Source of the DNA: Liquidambar formosana | Lineage: Eukaryota; Streptophyta; Magnoliopsida; Saxifragales; Altingiaceae | Direction of reading: 5' to 3' | NCBI GenBank assembly: GCA_039720395.1 | Contig: CM077831.1 | Location: 2,894,003-2,958,002 of the forward strand | DNA: 64,000 nucleotides | In this document: positions 25,451 to 35,601 of the stretch, in pieces | Layout of the letters: each line of letters starts with the position of its first letter | Position numbering within the stretch: the first letter of the stretch is position 1 | Notes under the pieces: model-generated | Database searches by the model: none | What the model saw: the letters and a program-made list of their open reading frames with translations, nothing else | Told to the model about the DNA's origin: nothing | Position numbers and translations under genes: made by a program

Positions 25451-26740
25451 TTTTTTTTTTCTTTCATTTCTTTTTTTCTTTTCCCTATATACAATTGTTA
25501 ATTCTGACATTGTAAGATTTGGTCAAACACTTTATGATTAAAAACCCTTTTATTTGTGAAAATTCTAGGTTACATTTGATCTTGAGGCTAATTTACGTAG
25601 TTTCCAATATTATTTTGAGGAAATGGGTTTTACTTAGATGACTGATAACTCTATGTTTTTGCCCTTTCCTTTTTTTACCTTTTCCTACCGTGTCTTTATG
25701 TCTGAGAATCTTATTCTGTTCCCATTATCAGTTGTAAAATTCCAAATAATATTTGATTTGGTGAAAGGCATGCTAAGGGCACCATGTTATCTTTTTACTT
25801 CGCTTATCAAGCAAAAGATACAATCCGCAATCGTTGAAAAAAAATGTGCAGAATAAATTATAGTATTTTGGTTAGTCAATTCAAGTACTTCCCAAGAGAC
25901 ATTCAAATTCCTTCTTTGTTAGCCAAAGCTTGTTCATAAAAGTGGATTTAACTCTCATGCTTCCTATGTACAATGAACCAATTATTTCTATATTCAAATT
26001 CCAATTTACTAAGGTACCTATATAGGTGCCTTATAAAATTTTATTATCATATGAATCTTACATCAACTATACCAACTCGTCTAAAAAATATCCAGATATT
26101 CTATTATTTAGATTTATGATGCCATTAGCTTTTATTATAAATCATATTGTAGAATTACTGTTCATTTGTCAAAACAGCATCCCAAATTGAATGAAACAGC
26201 AGTGATGTCTATCAAACGACACTTCCTTTCGAACAAAATAGTGCTGGGTTCTCTAGATTTGCAAAATAGCGTCATTTTGTTCCATTGTATGCCCGTGTAA
26301 TTCCTTAATGGCAGTGTGTTTTTTGCAGGAAGAACATCTGGATTTTGTTCCATTGTATACTCGTGTCATTTTGTTCCAAAGTCATAACAATGACATATTT
26401 TCATAACAATAATATTTCTCAGATATTTCCAAAGCCATAACAATAATATTGTTTCTCATTATATTTCTTATTGTATAATAAAACTTGACTAAATAACCCT
26501 TCAAATACATCGGGCACGTGCGAATAGACTAAAAGATAATTATATATATATATAATATTAGCTAAGTGTAGCGGGTATACAGGGCGGGGAAACATCATAC
26601 CATCACTGTCCCAAAATCATCTCAGTTTTTAAAATTAAATACCAAATTTGCACTATCCCTGTTCAATTAAGCTATAAATCGCACCTATGGGGCCGGGGTT
26701 GTGCGGGCCCCGATGGGCTGGGGCAAAATTGGCATCCCTA
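25451..26740. other. hAT right part, non-coding
   Basis: AT-rich to 26100; then GC-richer words such as AAACGACAC and CATTTTGTTCCATTGTAT (the latter repeated at 26274 and 26347), then the GC-rich subterminal part and the right TIR ending at 26740. No gene is supported. Confidence 0.5.
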
Positions 26741-26759
26741 TGTATGAATTTTTTAAATA

Positions 26760-27960
26760 AAAAAAAATTACGCTATTGCTACAAATCGTTTGTAGAAATA
26801 AAGGCACACTCTATTGTAACAAAAAACTGATGCAATATCCTATTGCAACAATAGTTCTTGATGCAGTATCTTATTGCGACAACCATTCCCGATGCAATAT
26901 CATATTGCAATACTAATTATTGATGCGATACAGTCATGCTCTATTGCAATAAAAGTACTCGATGAAATATGCTATTGCAACAAACATTCTCGATGTAATA
27001 TGCTATTGCAACAATAGTTTTTAATGCAACAGCCTATGGCGCGAACCTCCTTTGTATCGGGTGTGCCTCCGTAAGGGGGGAGTGATGCAATAGCGCATGG
27101 TGCGAATCTTTTTCGTATTGGGCGCGTTTTCGTATGGGGGGAGAATATGGGCCTATTGCAACAATAGTTCCTGATGCAATATTCTGTTACAACAACCATT
27201 CCTGATGCAATATTATATTGCAACATTAATTATTGATGCGATAGAGTGATGCTCTACTGCAATAAAAGTACTCGATGCAATATGTTATTGCAATAAACAT
27301 ACTCGATGCAATATGTTATTGCAACAACAGTTTTTTATGCAATAGCTCATGGTACGAGCCACCCACCATCTGGCAAGAATATGTGGGCCCTTTTAAGTGA
27401 CTATTGCAACAATCATTCCCGATGCAATATCATATTGCAACATTAATTATTGAGGCAATACAGTTATACTTTATTGCAACAAAACTACTCGATGTAATAT
27501 GTTATTGCAACAAACATTCTCGATGCAATATGTTATTGCAACAACAATGTTTGATGCAATAGCGCATGGTGCGACTCACTCCCCGTCTAGGGTGAGAATG
27601 TGAGCCTATTGCAACAATTGTGCCTGATGCAATAGCCTATTGCAACAAACAAACTCGATGCAAGGACCCTATTGCAACAATAATTATTGATGCGATACAG
27701 TCATGCTTTATTGCAACAAAAGCACTCGATGCAATATGTTATTGCAACAAACATACTTGATGCAATATGTTATTGCAACAATAACTATTGATGCAATAGC
27801 ACATGGCACCAACCTCCTCCCATTTGGCGGGAGAATGTGGCCTCTTTTAAGTGTTTATTGCAACGACAAAAATTTTGTTGTTGCAATATGCAGGATATTA
27901 CCACTATATCTTGCGTTGTTGCAATAACTTTCGTTGCAATAGAGTGTTTTTGTTGTAGTG
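26760..27960. repeat. CACTA right subterminal repeat array
   Basis: Dozens of TATTGCAACAA / GATGCAATA words in both orientations, arranged in larger units that include GCGATACAGTCATGC, ACTCGATGCAATATG and ATGGTGCGA. It ends in the TTTTTGTTGTAGTG terminus. It mirrors in word content the left subterminal region. Confidence 0.8.
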
Positions 27961-27963
27961 GTT

Positions 27964-28596
27964 TCAGCCGTCTAAAATACACAGACAGCTGAAAATAGAC
28001 AGTCAGTCAGGCAATTCTCTATCAACACAGACATCAGCCTTATTTTCATCCAAAACATTTAAGTAATCTTCTTCATTCTTATATTATCCTTTTACTTTAA
28101 GTTATTTAATGAAAATAAGCAAATAACCCCCCCATTTGAATCCAAATAAAATATCAAAAAAATCAAATTCCCAATATATCAAAATCTCATTTCCAAGTTT
28201 TAGTACAAAATCCGTCTCCTGACAGATTTTCCTAAAACAAACATGTGTGGAACCCAATCCAAACATGCTAATAAAATCCCATAAAATCACCAATGTCTTA
28301 TAATATTATAAACTCCCATTACTGCCAAAATTATCCTTTAAAATGAAGATTTACGAAAATTCACTTTTTCCCAACATTTAGCCAAATTTCAACAGCTTAA
28401 ACCCTTAAGTTGCAAATAAGGCTAAACGCACCCGAAAGATACTCAATGCACAAAACAAGCATTAAAACAAATCCAACATCATAATATCATACATATGCAT
28501 TACCCATGCATGAAGTTATTCGAAAAATCAAGGGATTAGCTACGTTTACTATAGATTAAAGCCTTAATACCCTATTTAAAAATTACGGGTGTTACA
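27964..28596 (-). mobile_element. Ty3-type LTR, 5' (U3) part (split by CACTA)
   Basis: On the minus strand it begins TGTAACACCCGTAATTTTT at 28596, a common start of plant Ty3 LTRs, and runs to the CACTA right border. Joined to 825 downwards it would place the TATA box about 820 bp from the LTR start. It contains two more TTTCAGCCG/CAGCTGAAA palindromic motifs next to the border. Confidence 0.5.
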
Positions 28597-29087
28597 CTTG
28601 CTCTTGGGTCAGAAGCCCTAGATCATAAGGGATCATCAATGTAAGTAATCTCTCATATGCTACATATGTGAGATGCAAATGGTGGGAAAAAAAATGGGGA
28701 AACTCCATCAGGGATGCCACATCAGCGCAAGATCGGCCACATGAGGTCCCCATTAGTGAATTAAATGGGCGTCCCATGTTTACCCACATTGAAACATTAA
28801 TGTATAGTTAGTGCATTAAATTGGACAAATTAAAAGTTTATGTACCACATTGAAATTTGGGGTAAAGTTAGTGACACTAATATGTAATTTCTCCTGAGGA
28901 GACTCCACTAGGGATGCCACTTCAGCACCACATGGATCGCCACGTGAGCACATGTGAGGTCTCCATTAGTAAACTAAACGGTCGTCCCATGTTTACCCAC
29001 ATTGAAACACTAATGTATAGTTAGTGCACTAAATTGGATAAATTAAAAGTTTATACACCACATTGAAATTTGGGGTAAAGTTAGTGA

Positions 29088-29132
<45 letters not shown>

Positions 29133-29492
29133 TTATATTATACATATATATGGATGGATATGATATGTACTATGATCAAAAACATATGAGACATAAAGAA
29201 AATTCCTTGGGATCTCAACAATGTGTGCAGGACACTTCAAAATCAATGTCCATAAACAAACCGTGCACGTATACAGACTGTGTGTTGATCAAAAAAGGGT
29301 AATGTTAGTTTACCCCACACTTTGTCCTATGTAATGTATTTGGGAGGGTTTCAATTTTTAGGGTTTAATTATATTAATGGGTCCCACAACTTTATCTTTC
29401 CAAATGCACTAAGTAGGGCAAAGTAGCATTACTCGTAGAAAAATTATTCCACCGCTATATAAATCCGATCATGATACTTCAATATATCTATC

Positions 29493-29523
<31 letters not shown>

Positions 29524-29622
29524 CATGGCCGTCTATGAGCAACACACGCGCGCTTGTGAATACATGCGTGTCGCTTATGGAAGGCTGTGATGGAATGAGA
29601 TATCCTGCATATGCATGTTCAG

Positions 29623-29689
<67 letters not shown>

Positions 29690-30230
29690 AAGTAGAAAAT
29701 CATGACAATTCTTAAACATGAGCTTCGGTGCCGCATAAATTTTTATTTATTTATTTATTTATATTGTTAGATTATTAACATTCACATACAAATCATGATT
29801 TAGCACTATCATGATTTTCATGAGTACATAAAGCAGAATAATTAAATAAATTAACATGATGGTTTTCAATCTTCGTTTTTGAATAGTATTTTGGAAAAAG
29901 GTTTCTTCCTTTTGACCTTCTTCTTTTAATTAATGGGGGTAAATTTTTATAGGTAAAGGGAGGACTAGTTTAGGGTTACCAACTTACCATAATTCCGCTT
30001 ACCCATCAAAATTGGAGAGGGTTTAGGAAACCACTTTTCTATTGACCAATTATATAAAATGTATATTTAAGGATACCGTTAAACCCATAACTCTTACCAT
30101 ATATATCAAAATCATGTCAACCACTTAATAATCTAATTAAAATTAAAATTAAATCTTACACAGAAAGTCAAACAATGTGGTTTTGAATGATTCCTCAATT
30201 GCTGCATGTTGACTTTATCTTAATCACTTA
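28597..30230. other. Intergenic, simple repeats
   Basis: Holds the 213-bp tandem duplication, (TA)n runs at 29091-29127 and 29494-29519, and a (CT)n(AT)n tract at 29624-29687. No coding region is supported. Confidence 0.6.
28697..29092 (+). repeat. 213-bp tandem duplication
   Basis: Two diverged copies; the word GTCCCATGTTTACCCACATT starts at 28771 and again at 28984, 213 bp later. Both copies end with TGGGGTAAAGTTAGTGACACTA. No protein is apparent. Confidence 0.8.
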
Positions 30231-30583
30231 GGCTTCATTTGGTTTGATGGAATGGAATGCAATGGGAGTGGGAATAGAATGGAATGAGAATGGGAATGGG
30301 AATGGAATGAGAATGGACATTCCGTCCCAATGTTTGGTAAGGGGTGAGAATGGAATGCAAAAGCATAGGTGGGACCCATTTTTAATGATTTTTACTATTT
30401 GAAATGTGGGAATAACCATTCCTTTTGGTTTGGGAAGGAATGGCTATTCCCTCATTGGAGGGAATAGACTCCCATAAAGGAATAGCCATTCGATTCCCTT
30501 GTACAACCAAACACTCACTTTTTTTTTAAAGAATAGAATCACCATTCCATTCCCTCCCTCATTCCCTCACAACAAACATAGCC
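30231..30583. mobile_element. MITE-like element rich in GGAATGG
   Basis: Ends GGCTTCATTTGGTTTGATGG and, in reverse, GGCTATGTTTGTTGTGAGGG are imperfect inverted repeats; the interior is dominated by GGAATGGAAT / ATTCCATTCC. A TA flanks both sides (30229-30230, 30584-30585). This could be Harbinger- or Stowaway-related; the superfamily is unsure. Confidence 0.55.
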
Positions 30584-30883
30584 TAGATGCATGAAAAATA
30601 GGGAAAATTACCCAAACATTCCACTCTTTGCAGTAATTCCTCTGACTATTGTTCTTATATGGCTAGAATCTATATATATATATGGGTATCTACTTTGAAT
30701 TGGTGGGTGTACTTTATGGGTCGATGGCAATTTTTATTATGAAGTATTAAAAAAAAAAATTACTTTGGTCACATCGTTACGTGTACACTATTGGACAAGG
30801 GGTTGTGGAATGCTAGTTGGCCTAAACTAAGACCTAACAATGGATACAAAAGTCATATCAGCCGAGAAAAGCTTGGTCAACTC

Positions 30884-31194
30884 TGTTAGACCACCACTTG
30901 ACCCCAACAACTTAAGCTGTTACGGAATGGATCAATAATGTATATCAAGCTAATACTCCCCCTCACGTGCGACCCCCACTTGCACGTGGAGAGATGAACC
31001 GATATATGGCAATGAGTTAGACTGAGTTGAATCGATAAATGGTATGAAGGGAAAAATGAATGGAGGAAGGAGGTGTAAAGACTTGAAACCAAGACCTCCT
31101 AGAGACTAGAGCTTTGATACCATGTTAGAACACCACTTGACCCCAAAAGCTTAAGCTGTTAAGGAATGGGTCAACAATGTATATCAAGCTAATA
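30884..31194 (-). mobile_element. TRIM retrotransposon, 311 bp
   Basis: Two 72-bp terminal direct repeats (30884-30955 and 31123-31194), a perfect 5-bp TSD AACTC (30879-30883 and 31195-31199), a primer-binding site adjacent to the 5' repeat on the minus strand (TGGTATCAAAGC, 31122-31111, as for initiator tRNA-Met) and a purine tract GTGAGGGGGAG next to the 3' repeat (30966-30956). No coding capacity, as is usual for terminal-repeat retrotransposons in miniature. The repeats begin TATTAGC rather than TG but end in CA. Confidence 0.88.
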
Positions 31195-31215
31195 AACTCC
31201 ATGGAAGTGTTCAAG

Positions 31216-31515
31216 TTACACGATGCAATCACTTTGGTATTCTCCTCTTTCAGCAAGAAAGTCAGCACATGAGTTCCCTTCACGAAGAATATGGTTGATG
31301 GAGCAATTCCAATCTCGAGTCATAAGGCTCTGACAATCATGGATGATGGCCACAAGATGGTGACCATTGTCATCTCCACATATGAGGTTGATGGCCAACT
31401 GAGAGTTAGATTCAATTTGGATTCTTAGAATGGACTTGTTCCATGCCATTTGTTGCCCTGCAAGGATAGCTCTAAGCCCAGCTTTAAGGCTTTTTCTAAT
31501 CATGTATATATGCAT
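31216..31515 (-). pseudogene. RNase H-like (RVT_3) fragment, LINE-derived
   Basis: The 99-codon frame contains LRAILAGQQMAW, IESNSQLAINLI and REGNSCADFLAERG. These are the acidic-residue motifs of the RNase H-like domain common at the C-terminus of plant LINE-type proteins. Part of the domain's start is missing, so this is a remnant. The TRIM lies 17 bp beyond its stop codon. Confidence 0.7.
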
Positions 31516-32290
31516 GTATTTGTTTCATTGTGTCATGGAATAAAAGTGAAGTATGTATATATGTAGGTGTATAAATGAGCTGAGTAGTAATCTATTCAAA
31601 CTTGGCTTGTTAAATTAATAAGCTCAAAAGTAAAGCTTGAGCTTGATTCATTTAGCTTATAAACGAACTTGAACGAGCCTTTTATTGAGCCGATCTTGAG
31701 TAGTGCTTTTGATAACCTTTAAAATGATGTTTAAACTCAGGTCGTTAATCTCACAAGCAAACTCTAACAAGTTTTTTATCAAGTTGATCTCGATTAGTTT
31801 GGCTCGTTTTACAACTCTGATATACGTTTAAACTGTTTCATATTAATTATCTTCCTTTCCATTTTTGGCTATTTCAAAATACTCATATTTATAGTACTAA
31901 ATACATGATATGGACAAAATAAACCCAATTAATGATTGTACTAATTTGAAGACAAAATTGGAATGTTAGGTCATAAAAATGAATGTAAAAACATTTAATG
32001 GGAATTCCTAAAAAAATGTGTTTTTTCAAACATGACTCTCAATTTCAAACGGAGAGAATAATTGATCTGTCACGCCATAATATTCACAAACCTAATATGT
32101 GCATCTAAAATGATTATATATATAAAGTATTACAAATATTATATTATTGATAAATATGTGTGTCACAATTTTGGGGTTATATAATCTTACTTGATGTGAC
32201 AAGTTATGGAAAATATCTTAAGAAGGGCTATTTCCACACTCTTATTTGCTAAATCCACTCATTTGATGGGCAACTTTGTCATTTCACACA
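31516..32290. other. Intergenic, no gene seen
   Basis: AT-rich sequence. GAGCTTGA/AAACTTG words at 31600-31810 suggest an old repeat, but no boundaries could be set. Confidence 0.4.
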
Positions 32291-33779
32291 ATGTTTTAGA
32301 ACCTAGACCGTTAATCAAACCGAAAAAATAACTGGGTTAAGGATCAATGGTTCAACCGTCGGTTAACTGGAATTGAACCATGACGTCATCATGATATAAT
32401 AAATATATTACTATTAATTAAATTAAATTAATAAATATATATACAAATTTTTAAACCATTTTTTTATAACGTTTTCTAAACTCCCAAGTCCCAAGTCCCA
32501 AGTCCCACCCCTCCTACTAATCACACAACTTCAAGAAAATAAATGACAACGTGGTGTGCTATAATATATAATGGATTGAATTTATAATAAATCAACAAAA
32601 ACTTAGATTGATGAAGATGAAAAATATTAAAATATCTAAAGACTAATAGTATCACTATATCAAATATGTTGTTATTTATTAAAGAAATGACACTTGTACG
32701 CATCATAGGAAAAGTATGACTTTCCTTTTACCCACGTGCTAGTACAGACCATAGTTATTAAACCTGAACCGGACATTGACCTGGTCAAGAGGTCGGGTCA
32801 CCGGGTCACTAGTTGGACCGGTCTTATAATTAAAATAATAATAATAATTTATAATAATTAGTTTAGATATATTTAGTTGGTTTTATTTTGTAAGTGAGAC
32901 AAACTAATTAAATAATATGTATTGTAATACTAGACGTAAAGAGCTGGCTTGGTTAAGTGGTTAAAGGGTCTTATGTTATCTTGTTGGTTGTGGTTTCAAA
33001 CTCCTTCAACTGCGTTTTTATAATAACCTTTAAAGCATAACTGGTCTAACCGGACCGGTTTGCTCTGTTTTGGGGGAAAAACAAACCGGTTTAACCGATT
33101 TATTCCAGGTTAGGATAGTCCAAGTGCAAAAACAATCCAATTAAAGAATCGAACCGGCCAAGGCACCAGGTCACTGGTTCACCGGTCTGACTGGCTGGTC
33201 CGGTCCGGGTTTAATAACTATGGTACAGACATTATAACCTACTTACTTACCAAACCACCGCCCATTGTTTTCAAAAAAATCAAAACCATTGTGTTAAAAA
33301 TGGAAGAGGAGCACTATCCTGTCGGCAGAGATGAAGTCCACTGACTACTCAACAATCATAGAAGAATCACTAAAAGGCCGAGATCTCAGCCTCTCCAAAG
33401 ACTTCGCTATCTTGACGTTAGAAACCCAGCCTCTCTTGGACATCTCCGATTAGATCTTGCTGTGGTGGACATGCTCTTCACCTCCGATTAGATCTTGGCT
33501 ATGTTAAAAATAAACACTCTCAACTGAGTATTGGAATTGGGGCTTTGGGTTTTTTTCATTCTAAGCTTTTATTCACTCAATGGAAAAAACCGTCCAGTTC
33601 TGCCAAATTGTGAATGGTTCTCACGGGTTAACGGTTTAACCACTGGGTTAAACGGTTTTTCTAATTTATTGCGGTTTTTAGCTTGGAACGGTTAAGGGGG
33701 GTTGACTAGACTGGAACCTGGACTGGTCAACGGTTTAACCGGTCGAACTGGCCTGCCTGGTCTGGGTTGTAAAACACTG
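32291..33779. mobile_element. Putative MITE-like unit with GGTTTAACCGG motifs (host of a nested MITE)
   Basis: Left end near ATGTTTTAGAACCTAGACC (32291) and right end reading in reverse AGTGTTTTACAACCCAGACC (to 33779) are inverted with few mismatches. Both ends are rich in AACCGTTAACC-type words. A clean TSD was not found, so the exact borders and the single-element view are tentative. Confidence 0.4.
32750..33222. mobile_element. hAT-type MITE, 473 bp
   Basis: Perfect 15-bp terminal inverted repeats CATAGTTATTAAACC / GGTTTAATAACTATG and a perfect 8-bp TSD GTACAGAC (32742-32749 and 33223-33230). The subterminal regions are rich in ACCGGTCC words. An internal stretch (32939-33012) has A-box-like and B-box-like words (GGCTTGGTTAAGTGG, GGTTTCAAACTCC), so part may derive from a tRNA or SINE. 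Confidence 0.9.
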
Positions 33780-34913
33780 ATATTTTCACTTTCACATATC
33801 CCTTCCTTCTCTCTCCTCTTTCATCTATTCGCTTCCCTGTTCGTCTTATACGTCCTCCCCTATTTTGCGTGCGCCCACAACGCACGAGGGCGCTCAAGCA
33901 GCAATTCTCACAGCCACTAAGATTCTTTTAGGAAAATGAAGAATAGGGATTGGGATAGACATATCTGATATGGGCTCATGATCGTAGCATTCGGTAGTGG
34001 TGGTGTGGGAGAATTGCTATCAGTGGGGTTGCATGGGGTGGTGTTTTGGTGATTTATTTTTATTTTTTTCAGTAAAGAGAAAAAAAATTATTAAGCATAA
34101 ATGATAGATAAGGTTACATAGACACAAAAACACCTCCCCAATTAGACAATAACCTAACACCCCCCAGAACACATGAAGCAATCCCAAACGCACTGATCTC
34201 AACAAGATGAAAACATGCTGAGAGACCGGAATAAGGCAATCATGATGAGATTGCAATACTAGCTGTCTAAGGAATGCTGTTTGAAGGTATTGCTGGTTGT
34301 GGCTAATTAGGGCTGATTTTTTATAGTTTGGTTTTTGAATGGATTGGGCAATGTCAATATTTGATTCATAAACTAACAAATTATTGGATTTGGGTTGTTA
34401 AAGGATTAACAAATCATAATACTCTTATCATATCCAAATTATCAGATTGGAATCGAATTAGAATCCAATCCAATGACAGGTCTACACATGTCCCACATTA
34501 ATTCCTATACGCAATCAATCTTAGCACATCTTTTTAATACTTTAGTCATAACCTTTCCATGTAAACTATGCCCATGATAAATAGCTTAGTCCCTAGATAG
34601 CTAGCTATAGAGGTAAAGAAATGTATAACTCATATAAGGTTTTATGGGAAGGCATCAAACAACCCCAAGCACAGAAAGAAACTTGTATGTAATTGTGACA
34701 CGACGGATGTAATGTCACGAACCAATGAGAGCCAAGTAAATTGAGATTGTTAAAGTACATTTTAACTCTATAATCCCACTTTACTCTTATTAACCGGTGA
34801 CACCATGTGACAGTGTCACAGTTACATGGAAGACTCACATTGGGTTAGTTTAAGGCTTTGAAGTTATGATGGACTATGCTAATTAGTACTCGTAAAGAAA
34901 GATCAAGTAGCAA
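33780..34913. other. Intergenic, no gene seen
   Basis: Pyrimidine-rich stretch at 33790-33850, then AT-rich sequence up to the LTR of element A. The short ORFs on both strands show no recognisable domain. Confidence 0.5.
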
Positions 34914-35528
34914 TGTAGACATCAAAATAATCATAATAATTAAATTGGACCCCAAACTATTTCAAGCCCAATAATATCAAGTCTTTAAATTTATTATGGG
35001 TTGAATAGAGTCCAATTATCATAATAAGTACAAAGCCCAATTAGATCCATGAAAAAGATGGACCTAGGAGTGTGGCCCAAGGCCTTCCAAGTTTTTACTT
35101 TCCAAAATTACCCTTACTGACAAGGGTGGTTCAAGTAATTTGGAATAACCACCCTCTAGCTCTATAAATAGTGGGCTAAGGGAGGTCACAAGACACACAG
35201 AAATCATTTCAACTCTTGGAGACTTGAAGACTTGAAGACTAGAAGAGACTTGAAGCTTGAGAATTCTCCAACTCAAAGAAGCATCCATTCTTCATAGCCG
35301 AGTACGCAAAAAGCCCGGAGTGAAGAAGTAACTCTCCGTATTCCGAAGTGCAAGGAATACGCCATGTAGTTCTCATCTTCAACAACTTGATTGTTGACTG
35401 TCAATCAGAGGCCGCTCACGTGTACGAGTGCAATCCAAGAAAGTTTATCCCATTTCAAGTTTACATCAAAATTGTAATTTGTACTCTTATTTTGTGTTAA
35501 TATCAATACACGAAATTTGTTGTCTACA
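34914..35528 (+). mobile_element. 5' LTR of Ty3 Tat-like element A
   Basis: 615 bp with inverted termini TGTAGACA ... TGTCTACA. A TATA box (TATAAATA) is at 35163-35170, and a primer-binding site follows 6 bp after the end. The 5 bp on its left are AGCAA; the partner lies beyond the window, as does the 3' LTR. Confidence 0.8.
35163..35170 (+). promoter_or_regulatory. TATA box in element A LTR
   Basis: TATAAATA in a GC-richer context, about 365 bp before the LTR end, a typical U3/R position. Confidence 0.65.
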
Positions 35529-35534
35529 AATTTC

Positions 35535-35552
35535 TGGCACGCCTGGTGGGAC
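35535..35552 (+). other. Primer-binding site of element A
   Basis: TGGCACGCCTGGTGGGAC begins with TGG, complementary to a tRNA CCA end, 6 bp after the LTR end. The tRNA species was not determined. Confidence 0.7.
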
Positions 35553-35601
35553 ACTTTCTTCCTCTCATCTTTCGAGTCACCAAAAACTTTCAACGACAAG
35601 A

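Larger units (their letters stand above)
15322..26740. mobile_element. hAT DNA transposon, 11.4 kb, with several captured gene fragments
   Basis: The ends are TAGGGATGGCAA (left) and the reverse complement of TAGGGATGCCAA (right), 11 of 12 positions alike, with GC-rich subterminal sequence on both sides in an AT-rich context. A perfect 8-bp TSD TGTATGAA flanks it (15314-15321 and 26741-26748), the hallmark of hAT insertions. No hAT dimerisation domain or transposase is visible. The interior carries, all on the plus strand, a GR1/COM1-like 5' gene part, exons of PPi-dependent phosphofructokinase alpha, and an alcohol dehydrogenase exon. It is nested in the CACTA. Confidence 0.9.
826..27960. 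mobile_element. CACTA (En/Spm-type) DNA transposon, 27.1 kb, gene-capturing
   Basis: The left end starts CACTACAGGAAAAA and the right end is the reverse complement of CACTACAACAAAAA; the first 29 bases of the two ends agree at 23 positions. The 3-bp direct repeat GTT flanks it at 823-825 and 27961-27963, the TSD size of CACTA elements. Both ends carry subterminal TTGCAACG-type repeats (about 840-2200 and 26760-27950). Removing the solo LTR, the MULE and the hAT element with one TSD copy each leaves about 13.05 kb. No TnpA/TnpD-like transposase is visible, so it looks non-autonomous. It contains a kinesin gene fragment with introns on the minus strand. The two halves of the target join within the U3 of a minus-strand LTR. 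Confidence 0.93.

Noticed and set aside
15730..26360. Similar AAACGGC/AAACGAC words near both ends of the hAT element, as possible long subterminal inverted repeats
   Set aside because: They are in the same orientation and only loosely alike; not supported as repeats.
34020..34379. 119-codon minus-strand ORF
   Set aside because: No recognisable domain; the composition fits chance in AT-rich DNA.
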